Source of the DNA: Marinomonas sargassi
GTDB lineage: Bacteria; Pseudomonadota; Gammaproteobacteria; Pseudomonadales; Marinomonadaceae
Length of the DNA: 64,000 bases
Assembly: GCF_025716875.1 (NCBI RefSeq)
Contig: NZ_JAOVZB010000001.1
Location: forward strand, 62,001-126,000
Direction: 5' to 3'
A model generated the notes under the pieces. That model worked only from the letters and a program-made list of their open reading frames with translations. It ran no database searches and was not told the origin of the DNA. Below, one piece after another: positions 7,922 to 17,212 of this stretch. Both the position numbers and the translations under genes were made by a program. Position 1 is the first letter of the stretch, and each line of letters starts with the position of its first letter.

Positions 7922-8833
7922 ATGGCGTTACTTATGGCAAACTCCTCGTGGCTTACTGAATTCCCTGATATGAGTCGAAGGGAACTCCTATCCTTTAGAC
8001 AAACTCTTGATGGGGCATATCGCGACTTTTCTCGTGAATATGGCGATACCATCGAATCTCTCTTCGATCCACTATTAAGCTTCTTAATATGGTTTGAGGA
8101 TTTACTCATCAGCACCCCTTGGTGGATAGTGCTCGGGGCAGTTCTAGGGTTAGTTTATTACGCTTCTCGTTCATTAAAGCTGTCAGCCGGAGTATTGGTA
8201 TCCTTGCTAGCCATTGGCTACTTTGGCATGTGGGAAGACACCATGCGCACCCTCAGTATTATCACTGTGTGTACCTTGATGTCGATTGCAATAGGCATTC
8301 CCATTGGTATACTAATGGCGCAATCAGATAGAGCACGATCTATTATTACACCTCTTCTCGATATCATGCAGACGATGCCTGCCTTCGTTTATCTCATTCC
8401 AGTAGTTATGCTTTTAGGTATCGGTAAGATCCCTGGCGTCATAGCCGTAATAATTTATGCGATACCACCTGTTATTCGATTAACAAACCTTGGTATTCGC
8501 TTGGTTGATACAGAAACCCTTGAAGCCGCTACTGCCTATGGCGCAACCCGTAGCCAAAGATTATTTGGCGTACAGCTCCCTTTAGCTATGCCAACTATTA
8601 TGGCGGGTATTAACCAGACTATCATGATGGCACTTGCCATGGTTGTTGTAGCATCTATGATTGGCGTAAAAGGTTTAGGGCAACCCGTACTGAAGTCCAT
8701 CACCAATCAATATTTCACTTTAGGTCTGCTCAATGGTTTAGCCATCGTAGCTCTGGCCATTATTTTTGACCGAGTATCACAAACCTATGCTAAGCGTGCT
8801 CAAAAACATTTAGAGGGCTCTAATCATGGGTAA
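7922..8833 (+). CDS. proW: betaine-type ABC transporter permease (ProW family)
   Basis: Inner-membrane subunit of the osmoprotectant importer. A soluble N-terminal stretch of about 65 residues precedes several membrane segments (from about WWIVLGAVLGLVYY). The binding-protein-dependent permease signature is EAATAYGATRSQRLFGVQLPLA. The 303-residue length is near that of ProW proteins. The start at 7922 has no clear ribosome site; ATG 7934 is an alternative. The gene overlaps proV by 8 nt, so the two are translated together. Confidence 0.9.
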   Translation: MALLMANSSWLTEFPDMSRRELLSFRQTLDGAYRDFSREYGDTIESLFDPLLSFLIWFEDLLISTPWWIVLGAVLGLVYYASRSLKLSAGVLVSLLAIGYFGMWEDTMRTLSIITVCTLMSIAIGIPIGILMAQSDRARSIITPLLDIMQTMPAFVYLIPVVMLLGIGKIPGVIAVIIYAIPPVIRLTNLGIRLVDTETLEAATAYGATRSQRLFGVQLPLAMPTIMAGINQTIMMALAMVVVASMIGVKGLGQPVLKSITNQYFTLGLLNGLAIVALAIIFDRVSQTYAKRAQKHLEGSNHG

Positions 8834-10001
8834 TACAGAACAAGATATCCTAATTAAGATTGAAGGCCTTTATCAGATTTTTGGTAAAACACCGAAAAAA
8901 GTTCTGCAAAAAGTAAAAGACGGTGCTTCTAAAGACGATGTACTCGCACAAACTGGCCATACCGTTGGTTTGCAAGACATTAACCTTGATGTAAAGCGTG
9001 GTGAGATCTTTGTCATTATGGGGCTATCAGGCTCAGGTAAGTCTACTCTTATTCGCCACTTCAACCGTTTGATTGACCCCACCGCAGGTAAAATTCTTGT
9101 TGATGGCGAAGACATCATGGAGTTACCGCAAAAAGAGCTCACGGAATTTAGACGCCACAAAATGGCGATGGTGTTTCAGCATTTTGGTCTAATGCCTCAT
9201 CGCAGCGTTCTCGATAACGTAGGCTATGGTCTTTCTATAAAAGGCTTAAAGAAAAACGAATGGAAGCCAAAAGCAACTTCATGGTTAGACACTGTAGGGC
9301 TAGCGGGCTACGAAGATCAGTTTCCTTCTCAGCTTTCTGGCGGTCAACAACAACGTGTCGGTCTTGCTCGTGCCTTGTGTACTGACGCAGAAATTCTCTT
9401 AATGGATGAAGCTTTCTCCGCGCTTGATCCATTAATTCGTAGTGAAATGCAGGACCAACTCATTGAACTGCAAGAAACCCTGCATAAAACCATTATCTTC
9501 ATTACCCATGATTTGGATGAGGCACTACGCCTAGGTGATCGGATTGCTGTACTAAAAGACGGCAAACTGGTTCAAGTGGGCACACCGGTGGATATCGTTC
9601 TTAATCCAGTCGATGAATATGTAACAGCCTTCGCAAAAGACGTTAATAGAGCCAAAGCGTTAAGCGTAGCAACTGTCATGACAGAAAATACGGATAAGGT
9701 ATTAGGCACAACAGTACGCGAAGCACGAAAAAGCTTCCCAGAAAACCAATCCTATGCTTTCGTATTTGATCATGAAGGCTACAAAGGTATTCTAACGAAA
9801 AAGACACTGGCTAGTTTACAAGATTCCGATTCGTTGGATGGCAAGTTGCTCGACGTCTCGTCTATTGCCCCAAATCAACTTCTAGAAGATGTCATCCCTT
9901 TGAGCTTAAATACTCAATTTGATATCCCTGTTGTTGATAAATATCGACAATTGATTGGCCGTTTAGAGGCAAGTAAGCTCGCAGATGTATTGGCACCTTA
10001 A
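8826..10001 (+). CDS. proV: betaine-type ABC transporter ATP-binding protein (ProV family)
   Basis: ATPase of the osmoprotectant importer, 391 residues (E. coli ProV 400). Walker A GLSGSGKST at 66-74, the signature LSGGQQQRVGLARAL near 171-185 and Walker B ILLMDEAFSALD are intact. The last ~100 residues form a weakly conserved CBS pair, which in this family senses ionic strength. The N-terminal extension before Walker A, with GKTPKKVLQKVKDGASK, is typical of ProV/OpuAA. Last gene of the operon; a hairpin terminator follows. Confidence 0.95.
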   Translation: MGNTEQDILIKIEGLYQIFGKTPKKVLQKVKDGASKDDVLAQTGHTVGLQDINLDVKRGEIFVIMGLSGSGKSTLIRHFNRLIDPTAGKILVDGEDIMELPQKELTEFRRHKMAMVFQHFGLMPHRSVLDNVGYGLSIKGLKKNEWKPKATSWLDTVGLAGYEDQFPSQLSGGQQQRVGLARALCTDAEILLMDEAFSALDPLIRSEMQDQLIELQETLHKTIIFITHDLDEALRLGDRIAVLKDGKLVQVGTPVDIVLNPVDEYVTAFAKDVNRAKALSVATVMTENTDKVLGTTVREARKSFPENQSYAFVFDHEGYKGILTKKTLASLQDSDSLDGKLLDVSSIAPNQLLEDVIPLSLNTQFDIPVVDKYRQLIGRLEASKLADVLAP

Positions 10002-10026
10002 TCGTTAACCATTACTCATTCTGCTT

Positions 10027-10052
10027 AAAATGGTCGCTTTTGCGGCCATTTT
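10027..10052 (+). terminator. intrinsic terminator-like hairpin after proV
   Basis: AAAATGGTCGC pairs with GCGGCCATTTT (one G-U) around a TTTT loop; the 3' arm itself ends in T residues. Confidence 0.6.
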
Positions 10053-10294
10053 ATTAGCTTCACCTCTGGTGCTTATTACCTATATGGGACATTAACTCTA
10101 CTCCAAAAACACTAAAACATCAGAATAAGTGATATCAATTCTCAATATATAACTAAGCCGATATCTCTATGAGATATTTTTAGATAGTATAATGTTCAAA
10201 ATTTTATCCTGTTCCATTAATTTACATTCAAGGAATGACCACTAAAGTCATCTTAGATCCAATAGGCTAAAGCCTAAAATGTTAGGGGAATTAC
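10053..10294 (+). promoter_or_regulatory. upstream region of icd with palindrome and -10-like box
   Basis: This AT-rich gap holds a palindrome ATATCTC-TAT-GAGATAT (10161-10177). A TATAAT hexamer lies 10 nt beyond it (10188-10193). No good -35 box sits at the right distance, so activator dependence is possible. GGGGAA lies before the icd ATG. The promoter assignment is inference. Confidence 0.35.
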
Positions 10295-12514
10295 ATGTCA
10301 AACCAAACTATTTACTACACACTAACCGATGAAGCACCAGCATTAGCTACCGCTTCTTTGCTTCCTGTTTTTAGCGCTTTCGCAAAAGAAGCAGACATCG
10401 AGTTAAAACTTACTGATATCTCTCTTGCTAGCCGTATCCTTGCTTCATTTTCTGACCTACTTCCAGCAGATCAGAAAGTTGAAGATGGTTTGCAATTCCT
10501 AGGTGAACTGACACTGACACCAGAAGCAAATATTGTAAAACTGCCTAACATTAGTGCTTCATTGCCACAGCTTACTGCGGCTATTAAAGAGCTTCAGGCA
10601 CAAGGCTACGCACTTCCTGATTACCCAGAGTCAGCTGAAACCGCTGAAGCTAAAGACATCCAAGCTCGCTACGCGAAAGTATTGGGTTCTGCAGTAAACC
10701 CTGTTTTACGTCAAGGTAACTCTGACCGTCGTGCACCAGCTGCAGTAAAAGGCTTCGCCCGTAAAAACCCTCACTCAATGGGTAAGTGGAAGAAAACATC
10801 TGTATCTCACGTTGATCATATGCGCAGTGGCGATTTCTACTCTACTGAGCAATCTGTAACTATGGATTCTGCGCAAACAGTTAACATCGAATTTGTTGCA
10901 CAAGATGGTTCTGTTGAAGTGAAAAAATCCCTTCCTCTTTTAGAAGGTGAAATTCTAGACAGCATGAACATCAGCTGCGCTAAACTTCGCGAATTCTTTG
11001 AAGCTTCTCTACAAGAAGCAAAAGAAGACAACATCATGTGGTCTCTTCACTTGAAAGCAACCATGATGAAGGTTTCTCACCCAATCGTATTCGGTCACGC
11101 TGTGACAGTATTCTTTAAAGATGTTTTTGAGAAATACGGCGAGTTGTTCAAAGAAATCGGCGTTAACCCTAACAATGGCCTAGGTAGCGTATACGATAAA
11201 ATCAAATCACTACCAGAAGCTCAACAAGAAGAAATCAAGCAAGCGATTCAAGCGGTTTACAGCACTCGCCCTGAACTAGCCATGGTTGATTCAGACAAAG
11301 GGATTACTAACCTACACGTACCAAGTGACGTTATCGTTGATGCTTCTATGCCTGCAATGATTCGTAACTCAGGCAAAATGTGGGGCCGCGATGGTAAAGC
11401 ACATGATGCTAAAGCTGTTATCCCTGACCGCACTTACGCTCGTATTTACCAAGAGACCATTAACTTCTGTAAAACAAACGGCGAATTCGACCCAACAACT
11501 ATGGGTACGGTTCCAAACGTTGGTTTGATGGCTCAAAAAGCTCAAGAATACGGCTCTCACGATAAAACATACGAAGTAGCAGCAGCTGGTACTATGCGCG
11601 TTGTTGACGCTCAAGGTAACGTTCTTATGGAACACGCTGTTGAGAAAGGCGATATCTGGCGTGCATGTCAAACTAAAGATGCTCCAATCCGTGACTGGGT
11701 GAAGTTGGGCGTAACTCGCGCTCGTCAATCAAACACTCCTGCAGTCTTCTGGTTAGAAGAAGAACGTTCTCACGATAACGAACTTCGCAAGAAGGTTGAG
11801 CTTTACCTACAAGAACACGATACAACAGGCCTTGATATTCGCATCATGCCTTACAACGAAGCGATCCGTTTCTCTATGGAGCGCATCATCCGTGGCGAAG
11901 ACACTATTTCTGTAACAGGTAACATCCTACGTGACTACCTAACAGACTTATTCCCAATCTTAGAACTGGGTACTTCTGCGAAAATGCTATCTATCGTACC
12001 TATGCTTAACGGCGGTGGCATGTACGAAACTGGCGCTGGTGGTTCTGCTCCTAAGCACGTTCAACAGCTTATGGAAGAAAACTACCTACGTTGGGATTCT
12101 CTTGGTGAATTCTTGGCTGTGGCCGTTTCTTTCGAAGAACTTGGTATCAAAAACAGCAACGAGAAAGCAAAAGTACTTGCTGAGTGCCTAGATAAAGCGA
12201 CAGGTAAACTGCTAGATACTAACAAGTCACCTTCTCGTAAAGTTGGCGGTATCGATAACCGTGGTAGCCATTTCTACTTAGCTATGTACTGGGCTCAAGA
12301 ATTAGCAGCACAAACAAGTGATGCTGAACTTGCTGCTAAGTTTGCACCTTTAGCGAAAACTTTGACTGACCAAGAAACAACTATTGTTGCTGAGTTAGCA
12401 GAGGTTCAAGGTAAAGCAGCTAACCTTGCTGGCTACTACAACATTAACCTTGAAGAAGTGGCTAAGGTAATGCGCCCGAGTGCTACCTTCAACCAAGCTT
12501 TGGCTTCTCTATAA
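10295..12514 (+). CDS. icd: monomeric NADP-dependent isocitrate dehydrogenase
   Basis: Oxidative decarboxylation of isocitrate to 2-oxoglutarate in the TCA cycle. The 739-residue protein belongs to the monomeric IDH family (about 740 residues), unrelated in length to the dimeric 416-residue enzyme. Family landmarks seen are [17 protein letters not shown] at the N-terminus, [34 protein letters not shown] and [17 protein letters not shown]. Codon use looks highly biased, as expected for a strongly expressed gene. It stands alone between two terminators. The gene is often labelled icd or idh; no dimeric copy is in this window. Confidence 0.96.
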   Translation: MSNQTIYYTLTDEAPALATASLLPVFSAFAKEADIELKLTDISLASRILASFSDLLPADQKVEDGLQFLGELTLTPEANIVKLPNISASLPQLTAAIKELQAQGYALPDYPESAETAEAKDIQARYAKVLGSAVNPVLRQGNSDRRAPAAVKGFARKNPHSMGKWKKTSVSHVDHMRSGDFYSTEQSVTMDSAQTVNIEFVAQDGSVEVKKSLPLLEGEILDSMNISCAKLREFFEASLQEAKEDNIMWSLHLKATMMKVSHPIVFGHAVTVFFKDVFEKYGELFKEIGVNPNNGLGSVYDKIKSLPEAQQEEIKQAIQAVYSTRPELAMVDSDKGITNLHVPSDVIVDASMPAMIRNSGKMWGRDGKAHDAKAVIPDRTYARIYQETINFCKTNGEFDPTTMGTVPNVGLMAQKAQEYGSHDKTYEVAAAGTMRVVDAQGNVLMEHAVEKGDIWRACQTKDAPIRDWVKLGVTRARQSNTPAVFWLEEERSHDNELRKKVELYLQEHDTTGLDIRIMPYNEAIRFSMERIIRGEDTISVTGNILRDYLTDLFPILELGTSAKMLSIVPMLNGGGMYETGAGGSAPKHVQQLMEENYLRWDSLGEFLAVAVSFEELGIKNSNEKAKVLAECLDKATGKLLDTNKSPSRKVGGIDNRGSHFYLAMYWAQELAAQTSDAELAAKFAPLAKTLTDQETTIVAELAEVQGKAANLAGYYNINLEEVAKVMRPSATFNQALASL

Positions 12515-12535
12515 TTTAGCCATCAGCTCAATACC

Positions 12536-12575
12536 AAGCCCAGATACTTTATCTTAAAGTATCTGGGCTTTTTTT
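12536..12575 (+). terminator. intrinsic terminator after icd
   Basis: Perfect 16-bp stem (AAGCCCAGATACTTTA and complement) with a 3-nt loop TCT, followed by a run of T. Textbook Rho-independent terminator. Confidence 0.9.
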
Positions 12576-12622
12576 ATGCAACTAGCTACCCTGAATCCCT
12601 GTATTACCTTCTCTCTTTTGCC

Positions 12623-12628
12623 TATAAT
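12623..12628 (+). promoter_or_regulatory. possible -10 box of purB
   Basis: TATAAT 39 nt before the purB ATG and downstream of the icd terminator. The matching -35 region is poor, so this is tentative. Confidence 0.35.
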
Positions 12629-12630
12629 AG

Positions 12631-14040
<1,410 letters not shown>

Positions 14041-14058
14041 GCTGACAACATGCTAATG

Positions 14059-14088
14059 AAAAAGAGTCGATTTATCGGCTCTTTTTTT
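14059..14088 (+). terminator. intrinsic terminator after purB
   Basis: AAAGAGTCGAT pairs with ATCGGCTCTTT (one G-U), loop TT, followed by four further T. Confidence 0.85.
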
Positions 14089-14130
14089 ATGTTTTAATTC
14101 TTTCATCAACCCAAAGAGCTCAGTATCTAT

Positions 14131-15321
14131 ATGATGGACCTAAACACGCCTTTAGACATTCTAGGTGGAATGACGGCACAAACCTTTCTAGATGAGTATT
14201 GGCAGAAGAAGCCTCTACTTATTCGTTCAGGGCTTCCTAACTTCACACTACCATTAGAAGCTGATGAATTAGCTGGTATGGCCATAGAAGAGGAAGTTGA
14301 GTCTCGGATTGTGATTGAGAAAGGACAAACACCATGGCAAATGCTCACGGGGCCATTTAATGAAGACACTTTTTCAACACTGCCTGAAAAAGAGTGGACA
14401 TTATTAGTTCAGGCTGTCGATCACTGGGTTCCCGAAGTGCAAGAGCTCAAAGAACAGTTCCAGTTTTTACCTAGCTGGAGACTAGACGATGTGATGGTCA
14501 GCTATGCAACAGAAGGTGGCAGTGTTGGCCCTCATTACGATCAATATGATGTCTTTCTTGTTCAAGCGGCAGGAAAACGTCGCTGGCAAGTACTGGCACC
14601 AGATGAATACCAAGACAGCTCAATTCCTGACGTTGCTCTGCATATTCTCGATAACTTCACCGTCAATCAAGATATGGATTGGGAGCTAGAAGCAGGAGAT
14701 ATTTTGTATCTTCCACCCAACTTTGCTCACAATGGCAGGGCGTTAGACGATGACTGTATGACCTACTCCATTGGTTTTAGGGCACCTAGTTTACAAGATG
14801 CTTTGACTGGCGTACGAGACATACTCTGCGACACTCCCAATGTGAAAGATCGCTTCTCTGCGCCAGAAACAGGTAAACGCCAACATAGCGCTGAAATACA
14901 TGCGGACGATATCCAATACTTAAAAGCTCAATTAGAGCGCTTAATCAATCAGCCGGATACCTTAGCTGACTGGTTGGGTAACACTATGAGTGAGACAAAG
15001 TATCCTGAGTACCTTTCCCCTCTTTCAAGTGAAGAACAAGAAGCTACTTACCAAAGCGCGTTAAATGGTCAAACTTTTATTCGTCCAGGGGATGCACGCA
15101 TTTGTTACTATCAACAAAAAGAGCCTTCGACTTGCAGAGTATTCTGTAATAGCGATAGTTTAGATGTAGATGAAAGTCTCACTTCTCTAGTGCAAGCCAT
15201 TTGCGATCAAGTAGAGTTTGATTTTTCCGCTCTAGATTTTTCTCAACATAAAGATATCGTACCATTGATACAGTTTCTCATTCGCCAGCAAGGGCTTATT
15301 GAGCTAACAGCACCAGAATAG
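14131..15321 (+). CDS. roxA: ribosomal protein L16 arginine hydroxylase RoxA (YcfD), JmjC-type
   Basis: 2-oxoglutarate/Fe(II) oxygenase that hydroxylates an arginine of ribosomal protein L16. The cupin-like core GGSVGPHYDQYDVFLVQ gives metal ligands H135 and D137, and PNFAHNG gives H200, matching the HxD...H triad of YcfD. SWRLDDVMVSYA and GKRRWQV are also conserved. It has 396 residues against 373 in E. coli; the extra length lies mostly in the C-terminal winged-helix part. The start is ATG 14131, or ATG 14134 directly after it. Followed after 35 nt by a GNAT gene in the same direction. Confidence 0.92.
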   Translation: MMDLNTPLDILGGMTAQTFLDEYWQKKPLLIRSGLPNFTLPLEADELAGMAIEEEVESRIVIEKGQTPWQMLTGPFNEDTFSTLPEKEWTLLVQAVDHWVPEVQELKEQFQFLPSWRLDDVMVSYATEGGSVGPHYDQYDVFLVQAAGKRRWQVLAPDEYQDSSIPDVALHILDNFTVNQDMDWELEAGDILYLPPNFAHNGRALDDDCMTYSIGFRAPSLQDALTGVRDILCDTPNVKDRFSAPETGKRQHSAEIHADDIQYLKAQLERLINQPDTLADWLGNTMSETKYPEYLSPLSSEEQEATYQSALNGQTFIRPGDARICYYQQKEPSTCRVFCNSDSLDVDESLTSLVQAICDQVEFDFSALDFSQHKDIVPLIQFLIRQQGLIELTAPE

Positions 15322-15356
15322 AATCGTCATAGGTCATCATTTTAGGAGTAGATACA

Positions 15357-15773
15357 GTGAGAGCACTCACCTCCGATTGGAACAGTAGTAGAGAACAATT
15401 GGTTTTTGTTCGCACCCAAGTATTTATCAATGAACAAGGCGTTGACGCCCAAGATGAATGGGACCAAGAAGACACACAAGCCGTGCACTTTGTTTCATTT
15501 GGTACAACAGCAGTGCCAACAGGCTGCTGCCGATTAACAGAAGAAGGACAGCTGGGCCGTTTGGCAGTGTTACCAAGCTACCGTCATCAAGGTTATGGCA
15601 TCATGTTATTGAATAAAGCCATTCAAGTGGCAAGGGAAATGGGGTTACGTAAAGTTTTTCTAAATGCTCAAACAGATGTGCAGATGTTTTATGAAAGACA
15701 GAACTTTAAAACCGATGGAAAAATTTTCTTAGAGGCAGGAAAAATGCACGTACGCATGGAAAGGGATATTTAA
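15357..15773 (+). CDS. GNAT-family N-acetyltransferase
   Basis: 138-residue acetyl-CoA-dependent acyltransferase; substrate unknown. The GNAT core motif is GRLAVLPSYRHQGYGIMLL (acetyl-CoA pyrophosphate-binding RHQGYG), followed by the AREMGLRKVFLNAQTDVQMFYERQNF part of the fold. The N-terminal VFINEQGVDAQDEWDQED is like that of small YjcF/ElaA-type acetyltransferases. GTG start at 15357 with TAGGAG 8 nt upstream. Probably cotranscribed with roxA; a bidirectional terminator follows. Confidence 0.85.
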   Translation: MRALTSDWNSSREQLVFVRTQVFINEQGVDAQDEWDQEDTQAVHFVSFGTTAVPTGCCRLTEEGQLGRLAVLPSYRHQGYGIMLLNKAIQVAREMGLRKVFLNAQTDVQMFYERQNFKTDGKIFLEAGKMHVRMERDI

Positions 15774-15795
15774 TAACCCCCTTATTTTGAAAATA

Positions 15796-15832
15796 AAAAA
15801 AGAGCCTATAGCAACGCTACAGGCTCTTTTTT
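15796..15832. terminator. bidirectional terminator between GNAT gene and fklB
   Basis: AAAAAAGAGCCT and AGGCTCTTTTTT pair, plus TAGC/GCTA after one mismatch, with a 3-nt loop. A and T runs on both sides serve both converging genes. Confidence 0.9.
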
Positions 15833-15846
15833 ATTATTACGGCGAA

Positions 15847-16467
15847 TTACACAACCGCAATCAATTCAACATCAAACTGCAATACAGAGAAAGGTTGAAT
15901 CATTGCGCCAGCGCCTTGAGCACCGTAAGCCAATTCAGCAGGAATAGTAAGACGGTATTTCGCACCTTCTTTCATCAACTGTAGACCTTCTGTCCAACCA
16001 GGAATAACACCTGTTAGAGGGAATTCAATTGGCTCACCGCGGGCAATAGAGCTATCGAAAACTTGGCCATCTGTTAAACGACCTTCGTAATGTACTCGTA
16101 CTGTTGATTCACGGCTTGGTGTTGCACCAGTACCTTCTTCAAGTACCTCAAACTGCAAACCACTCTCTGTAACTTGTACGCCGTCTTTCGCTTTGTTTTC
16201 CGCAAGAAATGCTTCACCAGCTTGTACTGTCTCTTCAGAGCCAACACGAGCTTTTTCTTCCATTTTTTCTTGAAGTTCAGCAAACGCGGCTTCTAGCTCT
16301 GCACCTGGAACACGCATTTCAGCTTGATTTAAAGCATCTTCAATAGCCGCAAAAAGATGCGTCAAAGATAGTTCACCTAAATCACTTCCACGTAGCTGGT
16401 CACCGATCTGACGACCAATACCGTAAGCGATTTTCGCTTCATTTGAGTCGAACACAAGTTCTGACAT
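15847..16467 (-). CDS. fklB: FKBP-type peptidyl-prolyl isomerase (FklB/FKBP22-like)
   Basis: Prolyl cis-trans isomerase and chaperone. The 206 residues equal E. coli FklB. A helical N-terminal dimerisation region (about 1-90; YGIGRQIGDQL...) leads to a C-terminal FKBP domain: VRVHYEGRLTDGQVFDSS, GVIPGWTEGLQLM and PAELAYGAQGAG. No signal peptide is seen, so it is probably cytoplasmic like FklB rather than periplasmic like FkpA. An AGAGAGA site lies before the ATG, and an extended -10-like box is at 16507-16515. Confidence 0.93.
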   Translation of the reverse strand: MSELVFDSNEAKIAYGIGRQIGDQLRGSDLGELSLTHLFAAIEDALNQAEMRVPGAELEAAFAELQEKMEEKARVGSEETVQAGEAFLAENKAKDGVQVTESGLQFEVLEEGTGATPSRESTVRVHYEGRLTDGQVFDSSIARGEPIEFPLTGVIPGWTEGLQLMKEGAKYRLTIPAELAYGAQGAGAMIQPFSVLQFDVELIAVV

Positions 16468-16506
16468 GTTTACTCTCTCTTAATTCACATAAAAAATTGA
16501 ACGCGA

Positions 16507-16515
16507 ATTGTAGCA
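16507..16515 (-). promoter_or_regulatory. possible extended -10 promoter of fklB
   Basis: On the minus strand TGC-TACAAT, an extended -10 element, 40 nt before the fklB ATG. The -35 region is weak. Confidence 0.35.
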
Positions 16516-16644
16516 TAGCCAAGCCCTTTTAAAATGTTTGAGCATTCAAAAACCGCTTCGTAAGAAGAGTAACAAAAACATAGACAATACAAATGACATT
16601 CATTACTATTTAAATCATTGTCACTCATAGACGAGAACATAAAA

Positions 16645-16782
16645 ATGAAAGCGAAGAACTTTGTGCCTGATAGTTTTGAAAATAAACATAAGAAAACTCA
16701 CTCTGCAGTTTGGGAGGCTATTTTCATCGGCGTGCTATTATTTTCAGTTTGCAGCTGTTTTTTGTGGTCGAATCACATATAA
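16645..16782 (+). CDS. possible 45-residue single-pass membrane protein
   Basis: ATG 16645 to TAA 16782. A charged, Lys-rich N-terminal half (MKAKNFVPDSFENKHKK) is followed by one hydrophobic segment, AVWEAIFIGVLLFSVCSCFL, and a short polar end. The layout is that of a small inner-membrane protein, with the positive side in the cytoplasm. A GAGAA stretch lies about 9 nt upstream. No family recognised; it may be a chance ORF. It lies in the 745-nt stretch between fklB and the hybrid kinase. Confidence 0.4.
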   Translation: MKAKNFVPDSFENKHKKTHSAVWEAIFIGVLLFSVCSCFLWSNHI

Positions 16783-17009
16783 CCCCTCCTACCTATAAAT
16801 TTATTTAATACATACCCGCATAATTTAACTGATCAAAAATACTTTCCTGTCTGAATGTGCAGAAATAATGTTTGTTATTGTTTGTTATTTATTGTACTTT
16901 TTTTGATCGCTGCTGTTTTTTTAAAAACATTTCGACATTTAAATCTACATTTAAGAAAACAAATATACTGAATTTACTAAGCTATAGGATATTTTTGAGG
17001 TATAAGGAT

Positions 17010-17177
17010 ATGGACACACTCACTCGTGATTTATCAGTTTTTATAAAATCCTCACACCTAAAAAATAACCGTAAACCCGCTTGGCAGGCAAACACTAGTC
17101 TTAGCACTCTTATCAAAACACTGAGCAGCTTCCTTGCAATCAGCTCAATTAAAAAGCCTCATACAAGAAGCAAATAA
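17010..17177 (+). CDS. possible 55-residue basic protein upstream of the hybrid kinase
   Basis: ATG 17010 with GAGG 9 nt upstream; 55 residues, basic (many Lys/Arg) and Ser/Thr-rich, no membrane segment, ending KKPHTRSK. The frame stays open upstream to 16872, but the extra residues are Phe/Cys-rich and read from AT-rich DNA, so I prefer 17010. It ends 35 nt before the kinase gene and may be its leader cistron. No family recognised. Confidence 0.35.
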   Translation: MDTLTRDLSVFIKSSHLKNNRKPAWQANTSLSTLIKTLSSFLAISSIKKPHTRSK

Positions 17178-17212
17178 GATATTACTATTGAAGATTAAGG
17201 CTTTTACGCACT

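Noticed and set aside
11369-11728. 119-codon open frame antisense to icd
   Set aside because: It lies wholly inside a highly codon-biased gene; Cys/Phe/Val-rich composition and no ribosome site mark it as a shadow frame.
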